Source: GAS188 sp963713805
GTDB taxonomy: Bacteria; Pseudomonadota; Alphaproteobacteria; Rhizobiales; Beijerinckiaceae
Direction of reading: 5' to 3'
DNA length: 64,000 nucleotides
NCBI GenBank assembly: GCA_963713805.1
Contig: CAVQNF010000001.1
Coordinates: 85,574-149,573, forward strand
The first letter of the stretch is position 1. Each line of letters starts with the position of its first letter. The notes beneath the pieces were generated by a model. It ran no database searches and was not told the DNA's origin. It worked only from the letters and a program-made list of their open reading frames with translations. A program made the position numbers and the translations under genes. Of this stretch, positions 28,880 through 38,199 are shown piece after piece.

Positions 28880-29328
28880 CCAAGGCTCCTGGCTCACTCC
28901 TGCACACCCTGCAGGTAAGCGGTGGACCGGCGGCATCGCCGACGAGCCAGCGCCTCTAGCGCGGATGGTGATGCAAAATCAAGCTCGAAGCTGCGTGTCG
29001 AGCGGCCCGGGCGATGCTCTCCGATGAGACGCTTTTATCGCAAAAGTGAGCACCGCTCGCCGCGCCTGCGGGATACCATCATCTTCAAAGGCCTATCCTT
29101 CGAGCGCGAGGTGAGCGAAGGTCGCGAGCCCATGCTCGCCCCTATGATCGCCGGCGACATGGGGCGCCGATGTTTCGAGATGAACATGCACTGCCGCGAG
29201 CGCCCGCGCACGAACCGGGTGATCTTCTACCCAAGGCTCGGGCGAGAGAGCGCTGATTTGAGGGATGCGATCGCCGGCGCCCGCGCCAGCCCTGCCCACG
29301 CGGCGAGAACCCGGCTGGATCGACCGCC
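28880..29328. other. Long gap upstream of thrS
   Basis: About 450 bases with no gene that I can support on either strand and no tRNA. Because it is the thrS 5' region it could include a leader or a promoter, but I cannot identify a terminator/antiterminator pair. The short frames that cross it have no family similarity. Confidence 0.35.
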
Positions 29329-30537
29329 TTATCCCTTGATGTAGGGGCAGCCCCCTTCCGCCATCGGGCGGAATGCCTGATCGCCGGGGATGGTCGCGAG
29401 AATGTTGTAGAGGTCCCATTCGCCCTTGGATTCGGAGGGCTTCTTCGCCTGCACGAGATACATGTCGTGCACCATTCGGCCATCCTCGCGAATATAGCCG
29501 TTCTTGGCGAAGAAATCGTTGATGGGCGTCGCCTTCATCTTGGCGATCACCGTCTTGGCATCATCGGTCCCGGTCGCGTCGATGGCCTTGAGGTAGTAGG
29601 TCACGGCCGAATAGATGCCGGCCTAAATCATGGTCGGCATATTGCCCGCCTTCGCGAAGAAGCGCTTCGAAAACGCCCGGCTCTCGTCGTCCCTGTCCCA
29701 ATAGAAGGCGTCGGCGGCGAGCAGGCCCTGCGCCGTCTTGAGGCCGAGGCTATGAGTGTCGGTGATCTCGAGCAGCAAGGCAGCGATCTTCTGGCCGCCT
29801 TCGGCAAGGCCGAACTCGGCCGCTTGCTTGATCGCGGTCTGCGTGTCGCCGCCCGCATTCGCGAGGCCCACGACCTTCGCCTTCGAACCCTGCGCCTGAA
29901 GCAGGAAGGAGGAGAAGTCCTGGCTGTTGAAGGGAGCGTTCACCGCGCCGGCGACGGTGCCGCCACTGGCCTTGACGGTGTTGGCCGCATCGCGCTCCAG
30001 CGCATGGCCGAAGGCGTAATCGGCGGTGATGAAGAACCAGCTGTCGTCCTTCCTCGCGATGAGCGCTTTCGCCGTCACCTGGCTCAGCGCGTAGGTGTCG
30101 TAGGTCCACATGATGCCGTTCGGCGAGCAGGCGACGCCCGTCAGATCCGACGATCCGGGACCCGACATCAGGAACACCTTGTTCTTGTCCTGCGTGATCT
30201 TCTGCACCGCGAGCGCGATCGAGGAGGTCGGCACGTCGACGATCGCATCCACATGCTGGTTGTCGTACCAGTCCCGCGCGATCGAGGAACCGACGTCCGG
30301 CTTGTTCTGGTGATCGGCGCTGATGACCTCGATCGGCTTTCCCCTGACCTTGCCGCCGAAATCCTCGACTGCCATTTGCGCCGCGATCAGCGACCCTTTC
30401 CCGGTCGCGTCGGAATAGAGGCTCGACATATCGGTGAGCACGCCGATCTTGACGACATCGTCGGAAATCTGAGCCCGCGCGCCTCCCGCGCCGAGCGTCC
30501 ACGCGCATGCGACAAGCGCGACCGCTGCAATCCTCAT
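29329..30537 (-). pseudogene. LivJ-like periplasmic substrate-binding protein with in-frame TAG
   Basis: A type 1 periplasmic binding protein of branched-chain amino acid ABC transporters. The ATG at 30537 opens a signal peptide (IAAVALVACAWTLGAGGARA). The mature part begins VVKIGVLTDMSSLYSDATGK, typical of the family, and has DHQNKPDVG, DVPTSSIALAVQ and SFFLLQ-like lobes through to AFYWDRDDESRAF. An in-frame TAG at 29623-29625 (codon 305) lies in MPTMI-stop-AGIYSA, where family members have Gln. After it the same frame continues normally (VTYYLKAIDATGTDDA) to TAA at 29329. No permease or ATPase gene is adjacent. Confidence 0.83.
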
Positions 30538-30838
30538 AGGCGTACTCCCGATTGGTTTTGCGCTCACAAAGGGACCGCTTTCCCCCGCATTATGAGACCG
30601 AAAGGCGCAAGACCACAATACCGAGATGGGCAGGTCTCTTCGCATCCGCGCGGTCGACCCGTTCGCGACCAGTTACTGATAGAACTCCAGCGCCTGCGCT
30701 AACTTACCACGCACGACCATGGCCTCCAGCAAGCCACCGGGCGAAATTCGGGTACTGATGGTCCATGATTTACAAGCTCGCTGGCCAAACGGGCATCGGC
30801 CATGTGGCTATCTCGACTGCCGGTCCATGCGGTTACAT
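30538..30838. other. Gap between livJ-like gene and higA
   Basis: About 300 bases between the start of the livJ-like gene and the end of higA. No supportable gene is seen; it should hold the livJ-like promoter on the minus strand. Confidence 0.35.
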
Positions 30839-31156
30839 TCACGCAACCATGCGGGTCTTGCCTTCGGGGGTTTTCACCTTGATTTCTATTTTTACATCAC
30901 CACCGAGCGCCCGCACGAAGCCAAGTAGCCTTTCGAGCGAAAACCCGGCAAGCCGCCCGCGGACAAGTCTCGACACATCGGGCTGAGCAATGTGCATCCG
31001 TGCAGCGGCAGCTCTCTGGTTGATACCCTCCCGTTCAATTAACTCACGGATGACGGCAACAAGGCGCGCCTTGAAAAGCTCATCCTCGGCCTTCGGAAGG
31101 TCGAGATCGGCGAATATATTCCCGCTACCCCGGATGATTCTCGTATCGTTTTTCAT
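30839..31156 (-). CDS. higA: HigA-type XRE-family antitoxin
   Basis: A 105-residue Cro/C1-type helix-turn-helix protein. The ATG at 31156 has GGGGGAG seven bases upstream. The N-terminal segment SGNIFADLDLPKAEDELFKA is typical of HigA antitoxins paired with Gp49-like toxins. The HTH is INQRAAAARMHIAQPDVSRL, with the recognition helix QPDVSRLVRG. It should neutralise the toxin encoded upstream and repress the operon. Confidence 0.86.
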   Translation of the reverse strand: MKNDTRIIRGSGNIFADLDLPKAEDELFKARLVAVIRELIEREGINQRAAAARMHIAQPDVSRLVRGRLAGFSLERLLGFVRALGGDVKIEIKVKTPEGKTRMVA

Positions 31157-31174
31157 GTCCAACTCCCCCTTGGC

Positions 31175-31541
31175 TCAGCCTTTGCGCACAGGTGCATAGG
31201 TCCTCTCAAAATGTTCTCGAGCCGTCTTGAGACGACGCTTGATGCGATCGATCTCAAATTTGGGTGTGGCGATACCCGACTTCGATTTCTTCTGGAAGGC
31301 ATGGAGAACATAGACGACGATTTTGAAATCCACTGAGTAAACCGCCCTGTAAGTGTCGCCATTATCGTCTGACACAATCTCGAAGGCGCCTGACCCCAAA
31401 CCCTTCCAAGGCTTCGCCGAGGGATGCTTTCCACCGATCTGTTTGGCCGCTTGAAAATCGCGTGGCCAATCTCTAGCAACCTGCAAGCGGAAAGCCTCGC
31501 AGATCATCGCGAGAAGAGCCAACGAACTCGACACAGTTCAC
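31175..31541 (-). pseudogene. higB: HigB/Gp49-like toxin, frameshifted N-terminus
   Basis: RelE-superfamily mRNA interferase of the phage-derived Gp49-like group. The main part is clear: QIGGKHPSAKPWKGLGSGAF, TYRAVYSVDFKIVVYVLHAF, QKKSKSGIATPKFEIDRIKR. The expected N-terminus, VEFVGSSRDDLRGFPL, lies in a different frame (about 31541-31485). The join at about 31483-31488 needs one base fewer to give PLQVARD. In the current frame only a GTG at 31534 could start a protein. Toxin first, antitoxin second is the order of higBA loci. Confidence 0.72.
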
Positions 31542-31840
31542 CGATTTCGCGCACACGGCCGCGGCAATCGCCTCCCTCGATCTCGTCATATCCGTCGACA
31601 CGTCAGTCGCTCATCTCGCCGGCGCCATGGGTAAACCAGTCTGGATCATGCTACCCTTCGTTCCAGATTGGCGCTGGCTTCTCGATCGCGCCGACAGCCC
31701 TTGGATCCCACGGCGCGTTTGTTCCGGCGAAAAGAGCCGCGGCGATCTGGGCGCCCGTCATCACCCAAGTTGCGGAGGCTTTGAAAACGCATGTGAGCGC
31801 GGGCGAGTGGCGACACGATCAAGCGTCGCGGGTTGCTTAG
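31522..31840 (+). pseudogene. C-terminal fragment of a TPR/glycosyltransferase protein
   Basis: About 100 codons match the end of the TPR-glycosyltransferase (family 9 or SPINDLY-like) proteins of Rhizobiales: FTDFAHTAAAIASLDLVISV, DTSVAHLAGAMGKPVWIMLP, FVPDWRWLLDR and DSPW, in one frame. A second frame carries WAPVITQVAEALKTHVSAG to a stop at 31840. No start codon or upstream TPR part is present, and the left end overlaps the higB N-terminus on the opposite strand. This is a truncated and frameshifted relic. Confidence 0.72.
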
Positions 31841-31967
31841 GCATGCAGATCGATATCATACGCCGGCCCATAGCGCTAAATTTACGATACGCCCGGATCA
31901 GAGTAAGCTCTGCTTAGCCTAGAATTTCAAGTGTCGGAGCCCGGCACACCGCCAAGGGCGCGCCTCT

Positions 31968-32903
31968 TCACATCCGCTCGGCGGGACCGTTCGCGACCAG
32001 CTCCTTGTAGAACTCCAGCGTCTGCTCGAACCAAAGGTGACGCGCCTCCATATGGGGAATCTCGGTCGTGCGGGTCGGCAGGCGCAGCGTCCGAATGAGA
32101 GCTTCGACTTCGCCGCGAGCCGCGATCTGCGAAGCCGAAAGCGCGCCCTTGTCGGTGACCTCCTCGATCGAATCGAGCACGGTGAGGCCGACCGGGAAAA
32201 GCTCGCGGAAGATCACCCGATCGCCGAAGCCCTCGGCCATGCGGAATTGCAGTTCCGGCGAGAGGCGGCCGAGGCTTCCGGCCACTTGGCGCTGGTTGTT
32301 CGATTGCAGCGAGGCGATGCGGTTGCGCACCACCACCCAATCGATGAGCCCCGCATCCGCGAGCCGGCGCTGCCGACGTGCCTCGAGCACGAGGGCGGCA
32401 TATTGCGCCGTCGCGCCGCGCTCGCGCCGGTCGTTGTGGACGCGCGCCAGCACATCGACGTCGATGAACGAATCATTCATCGGCGTCACCAGCGTATCGG
32501 CGAGCGAATGGGCAAGGCGCATGAGATAGCTGTCGCTCGCCGGCGTGTCGATCACCACGAACTCGAACGCATGCTCGACGCGCGAAATCGCTTCGGCGAA
32601 CGAGGTGAACTCGACGATCTCGTTTTCGCCGGCGCTGTCCTTGCCGCCACGCTCGAGAGCATGATGGAAGGGGAGCTCGATCATGCGTCGCGCACTCATC
32701 CCCCAGGATTGGCGATTCTCGAGGAAGCGGGTGAGCGTGCGCTGGCGCGTGTCGAGATCGATCGAGGCGACGCGGAAGCCGGCCTTCAAGAGGGCGATGA
32801 CGATGTGGATCGAAAGGGTGGACTTGCCCGTGCCGCCTTTCTCGTTGCCGACCACGATCACATGGGCGCTGCGCAGATCGGGAGGCTCGGTCGCGGGCGC
32901 CAT
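31968..32903 (-). CDS. mipZ: Division-plane positioning ATPase MipZ
   Basis: A 311-residue ParA/MinD-superfamily ATPase. Deviant Walker A GNEKGGTGKST (19-29) with the signature lysine, Walker A' LDLDTRQRTLTRFLENR and Walker B VVIDTPASDS. The LTRFLENR/SWGMSARRMIELP block, the APMNDS-like TPMNDSFIDVDVL and the DWVVVRNRI segment are characteristic of MipZ rather than ParA. MipZ forms gradients from the ParB-bound poles and inhibits FtsZ, restricting division to midcell in alphaproteobacteria. It is next to yidD on the same strand. Confidence 0.93.
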   Translation of the reverse strand: MAPATEPPDLRSAHVIVVGNEKGGTGKSTLSIHIVIALLKAGFRVASIDLDTRQRTLTRFLENRQSWGMSARRMIELPFHHALERGGKDSAGENEIVEFTSFAEAISRVEHAFEFVVIDTPASDSYLMRLAHSLADTLVTPMNDSFIDVDVLARVHNDRRERGATAQYAALVLEARRQRRLADAGLIDWVVVRNRIASLQSNNQRQVAGSLGRLSPELQFRMAEGFGDRVIFRELFPVGLTVLDSIEEVTDKGALSASQIAARGEVEALIRTLRLPTRTTEIPHMEARHLWFEQTLEFYKELVANGPAERM

Positions 32904-32916
32904 CGACGATTACGAA

Positions 32917-33219
32917 TCACTTCGGGTGTTTGCGCATGTCGACGTCATCGCGCTCGAGCGGGGTGCGCCACGCGCCATAGCGCCAAGGCAGCCACCAGCG
33001 AGCATCGGCGCGAAGCGTCCGCGGCACCGGATCGTAGCCATGGCCGCCGAAGGGTCCGCATCGGCAAAGGCGCGCGAAAGCCAGAAAAAAGCCTGGCCAA
33101 AAGCCGTGCAGGCGAAAGGCGTCGAGCGCATATTCCGAGCAGGTCGGCTGATAGCGGCATTGCCCGCCCAGAAGCGCCGAGAGGCTCAGGCGGTAAAGCC
33201 ACACCAGGGCGATCGCCAC
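32917..33219 (-). CDS. yidD: Membrane protein insertion efficiency factor YidD
   Basis: A small membrane-associated protein that aids YidC-dependent insertion. The conserved core is complete: IALVWLYRLSLSALLG, CRYQPTCSEYALDAFRLHG (the three-cysteine pattern) and CRCGPFGGHGYDPVP. Downstream DVDMRKHPK is the tail. The start is unclear: a GTG at 33219 gives a normal 100-residue protein, while an ATG at 33345 would add a Pro/Ser-rich stretch encoded by the tandem repeat at 33242-33280. I prefer the shorter form. mipZ follows 13 bases downstream. Confidence 0.88.
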   Translation of the reverse strand: MAIALVWLYRLSLSALLGGQCRYQPTCSEYALDAFRLHGFWPGFFLAFARLCRCGPFGGHGYDPVPRTLRADARWWLPWRYGAWRTPLERDDVDMRKHPK

Positions 33220-33241
33220 GCGCGCCAGGGGAGACGGAGAC

Positions 33242-33280
33242 GGCGATGGAGGGGATGGCGATGGAGGGGATGGCGATGGA
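33242..33280. repeat. 15-base tandem repeat at the yidD start region
   Basis: GGCGATGGAGGGGAT occurs twice in full (33242-33256, 33257-33271) and once in part (33272-33280). On the minus strand it encodes a (PSPSP)-type stretch if yidD starts at 33345. Changes in copy number would leave the frame unchanged because the unit is 15 bases. Confidence 0.75.
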
Positions 33281-33567
33281 CATGGCGGAGGCGCGATTCC
33301 TCGCCTCCGATTCGGCTGATTTTGCGGCAGCGAGCACATTCGCATATTGCCAAAGCTTCACCAATTCTCCATCCGGCCATGAGGTATGGTCGTCAATCTA
33401 CATCTATATAGGGTCGGGCGGCGTATGGCGACTTGCGGCCTCAACAGGATTTCTGGTCGATTTTGTGCCTTCATGCGGGAGGAAGCGAATCGAGACCGGC
33501 CATGCGTTGACCCGTGGCAAATCTCGCCGCTGCTGATATGTGTGTTGAGCCTCGTGGGGAGCCGAGC
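33281..33567. other. Divergent gap between yidD and the Cys-rich protein gene
   Basis: No gene is supported here unless yidD starts at 33345. AT content rises around 33380-33420, where a divergent promoter region is likely, but no boxes are clear enough to place. Confidence 0.35.
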
Positions 33568-33897
33568 ATGGTAAAGACCACAGTGATCGCGACGATGCTG
33601 ATGTGCGCGGCCTTGCCCGCCTCGGCCGCGACCATCGCGTTCCACAGCGTGCGCGAGGGGCCGTGCAAGGCCGAGGTCGAGCGCTATTGCGAGCATGAGA
33701 AACCTGGCGGCGGCCGCATCCAGGCCTGCTTGCGCGAGCATGTGAACGAACTGTCGAAGCTGTGCGTGAAAGGCTTGAGGGCCTATCGCAACTCGGTGAA
33801 CCTCCACCTCAAGTCGCGGCGCCACGCGCGGCGCGACCCGCTTTTCTCGCCGGCCGCCCGGCATCCGGTTCCGATCTCGACGCAGCCAGCGAATTAG
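33568..33897 (+). CDS. Small secreted cysteine-rich-repeat protein
   Basis: A 109-residue protein with a signal peptide (VIATMLMCAALPASAA) from the ATG at 33568, which has GGGGAG upstream. The mature part holds one Cys-rich repeat of the GLG1/FGFR type: CKAEVERYCEHEKPGGGRIQ, then ACLREHVNELSKLC. The C-terminal ~35 residues are basic and proline-rich. Such proteins are common in alphaproteobacteria and have no assigned function. It converges on the ABC ATPase gene, 19 bases apart. Confidence 0.78.
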   Translation: MVKTTVIATMLMCAALPASAATIAFHSVREGPCKAEVERYCEHEKPGGGRIQACLREHVNELSKLCVKGLRAYRNSVNLHLKSRRHARRDPLFSPAARHPVPISTQPAN

Positions 33898-33916
33898 CGC
33901 TTGCGGAACTGCGAGT

Positions 33917-34984
<1,068 letters not shown>

Positions 34985-35144
34985 GCAGCTCTCTCTCCCA
35001 CGCGGTTCCGCCCTGGAAATTCTCCGTTGCGGTTCTCGCTTCTAGAGCATAATCCTTGTTCGCTTTCCACAAGGCAAGCCGATGCGCCGCCCTCCTCGAG
35101 AGGGATGCGCGAACCGACATCACGCTTCCCGCCACAGGTGCTCA

Positions 35145-36124
35145 ATGACCGAGACGATCGATATTCTTTTGACCGGCCCTCTTCCGAACAAGACAGCGGA
35201 TGGGCTCGACAAGGCCTTCACCGTCTATCGGCCCTTCACGGGCGCCGAGCAGAAGACGAAGCTCGAGAAGGTGGCGGACAAAGTCCGCGGCGTGGCGGCG
35301 GGCGAGAGCCACGAACGTCTCGACGACGCCTTCTTCGACCGCTTCCCGAAGCTCGAGATTCTCGCGTCCTGCGGCGTCGGCTACGACCATGTCGACGCCA
35401 AGGCGGCCGCGCGCCGGGGCATCATCGTCACCAACACGCCGGACGTGCTGACCGACGAGGTCGCCGACACGGCGATGGGCCTCCTCCTCGCGACGGTGCG
35501 CCAGCTCCCGCAGGCGGACGCCTATTTGCGCGCCGGCAAATGGCTCGACGAAGCCCTTCCCCTTCACCGACACCTTGCGCGGCAAGAGCCATGGGCATCG
35601 CCGGCCTTGGGCGCATCGGCATGGCGATCGCCAGGCGCGCGGAGGCATTCGGCCTTGGCCTTGCCTATCACAGCCGCTCATCCAAGCCGGGCGTGCCCTA
35701 CCCCTATTACGCCTCGCTCGTCGACATGGCCGAAGCGGTCGACATCCTCATGGTGATCACGCCGGGCGGCGCGGCGACGAAGCATCTGATCAACGCGAAG
35801 GTCTTGGAGGCGCTAGGGCCGAAGGGCGTGCTCATCAACATGTCGCGCGGCTCGGTCGTCGACGAAAAGGCGCTGATCGAGGCGCTCAAGGCGGGAAAGG
35901 TCGGAAGCGCCGGCCTCGATGTGTTCGAGCACGAGCCGAATGTTCCGAAGGAGCTGATCGACATTCCCCATGTCGTGCTCCTGCCGCATGTGGGATCGGC
36001 CTCGGTGCACACGCGCAACGCCATGGGCAATCTCGTGGTCGACAACCTCAAGCACTGGTTCGCGGGCAAGGGGCCGCTGACGCCCGTGGCCGAGACGCCC
36101 TGGCCGAAGCCGGCGAAGGGGTGA
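35145..36124 (+). pseudogene. D-2-hydroxyacid dehydrogenase (glyoxylate/hydroxypyruvate reductase-like), two frameshifts
   Basis: NAD(P)-dependent D-2-hydroxyacid dehydrogenase. From the ATG at 35145 (AGGTG upstream) the first frame gives the substrate domain, with CGVGYDHVDAKAAARRGI and NTPDVLTDEVADTAMGLLL up to AGKWLDEA. An extra C in the CCC run at 35553-35555 and another at 35589-35590 shift the frame twice; between them the second frame reads FPFTDTLRGKS. The third frame continues with MGIAGLGRIGMAIARRAEAF (the Rossmann glycines), INMSRGSVVDEKALIEAL, GLDVFEHEPNVP and LLPHVGSAS to the stop at 36124. All parts are present; only the frame is broken. Confidence 0.85.
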
Positions 36125-36311
36125 GGGCGGGGGGTGGAGCGAGCCATCGGCGAGAGCGGGGCAGCCTGACGCGCGACTAGCCATCAGCGATTCGCTGAGC
36201 ACCTACATCATGGAGAAATAAGGGTGCGCGCGGCCGATCCTCGATTAACGCCTTGACATCTCCCCCGATAGCTCCTGGTAGACTAAGATATTTCTGCGGA
36301 ATAGAGCGCTA

Positions 36312-37101
36312 ATGACCAACGCTTTGGCAATTGTCGACGCTCAAGCGACGTCGGAGCTTCGCATCGGAGTTATCTTCCGGGATAGCTTCCAAGTATTCAG
36401 AAAAGGGTTCTGGTGCTTTTTTGTGCTCACTTTGATTTCTCTCCTTCCTGAAAAATTTGCGGAATTCCTTGGGGCGGATTCGGACGGCACGATAATTTTG
36501 GGCTTTCTCCGATTATTCCTTCTTTTCGTCATGCAGGGTGCAAGCGCCTATAGCGTGTTCCAAGTTAGGCGGGGGCGCCAACTGAGTTTCGCCGAGGCAA
36601 TCAGCCGCTTTCTTCGCCGAATCGCGCCTGTTGCCGGCTCGGCGCTGCTTGCAACGTTAATTATCTCAGTTGGTTTTGCGCTACTCTTAATTCCGGGTCT
36701 GATTGCGCTTGTCATGTTCTATGTCGCCGTCCCCGCCTGTGTGGTCGAAGAGCTGGGTCCGGTTACGAGCCTCAAGCGGAGTGTGGCGCTCAGCAAAGGG
36801 TTTCGTTGGAAGGTCTTCGGCCTTTTCCTACTATGGATCCCCGGGGCATTTTTTGTGAGCATAGGCCTCAATTTTATCTGGGGCCTTGTCCAAGGTTTTG
36901 ATCTTGGGCTTTGTGCAGGGTCTAAGTATCAGCGTCGAACCTGCCGAGGAGCCCATGAAATATGTCGCGACACTCGGACGTTTTGCGATCCAGGGCATGA
37001 TAGCAGCATTTGGCGCCGTTCTTGCGTCCAACGCCTACTATACATTGCGGGCCGCAAAGGAAAGCATCGACATCGAACGAATCGTCCCCGTCTTCGATTG
37101 A
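36312..37101 (+). pseudogene. Multi-pass membrane protein, paralogue 1, frameshifted
   Basis: About 262 codons matching the gene immediately downstream over the full length. The first frame has SFQVFRKGFWCFFVLTLI, several hydrophobic segments (ILGFLRLFLLFVMQGASAY, LLIPGLIALVMFYVAVPACV) and VVEELGPVTSLKRSVALSKG. Near 36888 one extra base moves the reading to the frame with SKVLILGFVQGLSIS and FGAVLASNAYYTLRAAKES, ending IERIVPVFD at 37101. The pair look like a recent tandem duplication of an uncharacterised family. The first copy is AT-richer than the second and than its surroundings. Confidence 0.72.
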
Positions 37102-37213
37102 ACACGTTGGCACGTGTGTTGACGCTCACTTGGATCGGACACGCTAAAACGCAGAGCTATTCTTGTGGAGTGCGACCGGTCGAAGAGGTGGTCGCGCGCG
37201 AATTAGATTAGGC

Positions 37214-37252
37214 GTCGCGCCGTGACGGATGGCTATACGGCGCGACTTTTTT
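37214..37252 (+). terminator. Rho-independent terminator
   Basis: A perfect 10-base stem, GTCGCGCCGT (37214-37223) with ACGGCGCGAC (37237-37246), a 13-base loop, and six T residues directly after it. It lies between the two membrane-protein paralogues and should end transcription of the first. Confidence 0.88.
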
Positions 37253-37385
37253 CATTTGATTAGGAGGCGCTATTATCACGGAGAAGTGAGGAGTACGTCC
37301 CTGTCAATTGTCGAATATCGACTTGCCGTGGCGTCGGCCTCCCTTCTAGATTTTCGGCTGTAATCTAGCCGCCACAGGGTGCCAC

Positions 37386-38120
37386 ATGACCGACGCAGCC
37401 GGGATCATCAGCGCGCAGTCCAATCCGGAGTTCCGGATCGGGCTCATTCTTCGGCAGAGCTTCGAGACTTTAGGGCGCGGCTTATGGCGCTACTGCGTCA
37501 TTTCGCTGATCCCGATCCTGCCCTCTCTATTCAACCTCCTGCTATCCAACGAGCGCTCCCGATCGGCAATCTGGATCGCCCTCTTCTTGCAGGTTGTCCT
37601 CGGTCTCTTCGTACAAGGCGCGATCGTCTATGGTGCTTTCCAGGACATGCGTGGCCGCCCTTTCAGTCTCGGTGCGGCCCTCAGCCGCTGCCTTGCGCGC
37701 ATCTGGCCCATCCTCGGCACCTCGCTGCTCGTCAGCTTGATTGCGGGAGTAGGCACGCTCTTGCTGATCGTGCCAGGCTTCATCGCCCTACTTATGCTTT
37801 ACGTTGCCGTCCCGGCCTGCGTCGTGGAGGGACTCGGTCCGGCCGCAAGCCTTGGCCGAAGTGCCGAGCTCACCAAGGGGTTTCGCTGGAAGATCCTCGG
37901 CCTCATTCTACTCGTGTCTCTCATCAGCATCATCTGCTCGTTACTGGTCACATTTATACTGACTCTGTTTACTGGAGCTTTTGTCGCCACGTTGGGGAAA
38001 TTCGCGGTCCAGGCCCTCACCGCCGCGTTGAGCGGCGTCCTGGCCGCGGTGATCTACTACAGTCTGCGGGCCGCCAAGGAAGGAATCGATATCGATCGAA
38101 TCGTCAGCGTCTTCGATTGA
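37386..38120 (+). CDS. Multi-pass membrane protein, paralogue 2
   Basis: 244 residues, intact. A short hydrophilic start with EFRIGLILRQSFETLGRG is followed by about six hydrophobic segments, among them LFLQVVLGLFVQGAIVYGAF, GVGTLLLIVPGFIALLMLYV and LILLVSLISIICSLLV. Between segments lies GLGPAASLGRSAELTKGFRW, which resembles the conserved loop of glycerophosphodiester-phosphodiesterase-type membrane domains. It ends with RAAKEGIDIDRIVSVFD, shared almost exactly with paralogue 1. Role unknown. Convergent with the RDD gene. Confidence 0.82.
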   Translation: MTDAAGIISAQSNPEFRIGLILRQSFETLGRGLWRYCVISLIPILPSLFNLLLSNERSRSAIWIALFLQVVLGLFVQGAIVYGAFQDMRGRPFSLGAALSRCLARIWPILGTSLLVSLIAGVGTLLLIVPGFIALLMLYVAVPACVVEGLGPAASLGRSAELTKGFRWKILGLILLVSLISIICSLLVTFILTLFTGAFVATLGKFAVQALTAALSGVLAAVIYYSLRAAKEGIDIDRIVSVFD

Positions 38121-38199
38121 AGCGGCGCCGTATTGCCTCATGAATTTGTTACGCAGGCGCGACGAGAACCTGACCCCTCTCGCTCGCGCCCCTGCCCGC

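Noticed and set aside
28922..29344. A 140-codon plus-strand frame between thrS and the livJ-like gene
   Set aside because: It has no family similarity, no ribosome-binding site and a composition like other shadow frames. The stretch is left as intergenic.
24973..30537. TAG recoded as a sense codon
   Set aside because: TAG ends rlpA, holB, the MBL gene and folA in this same window, so it is used as a normal stop. Two isolated TAG codons in a shared context are better explained by mutation or miscalling.
32037..33536. A 499-codon plus-strand frame opposite mipZ and yidD
   Set aside because: mipZ and yidD carry full family motifs on the other strand; the plus-strand product is Arg-rich and without recognisable domains.
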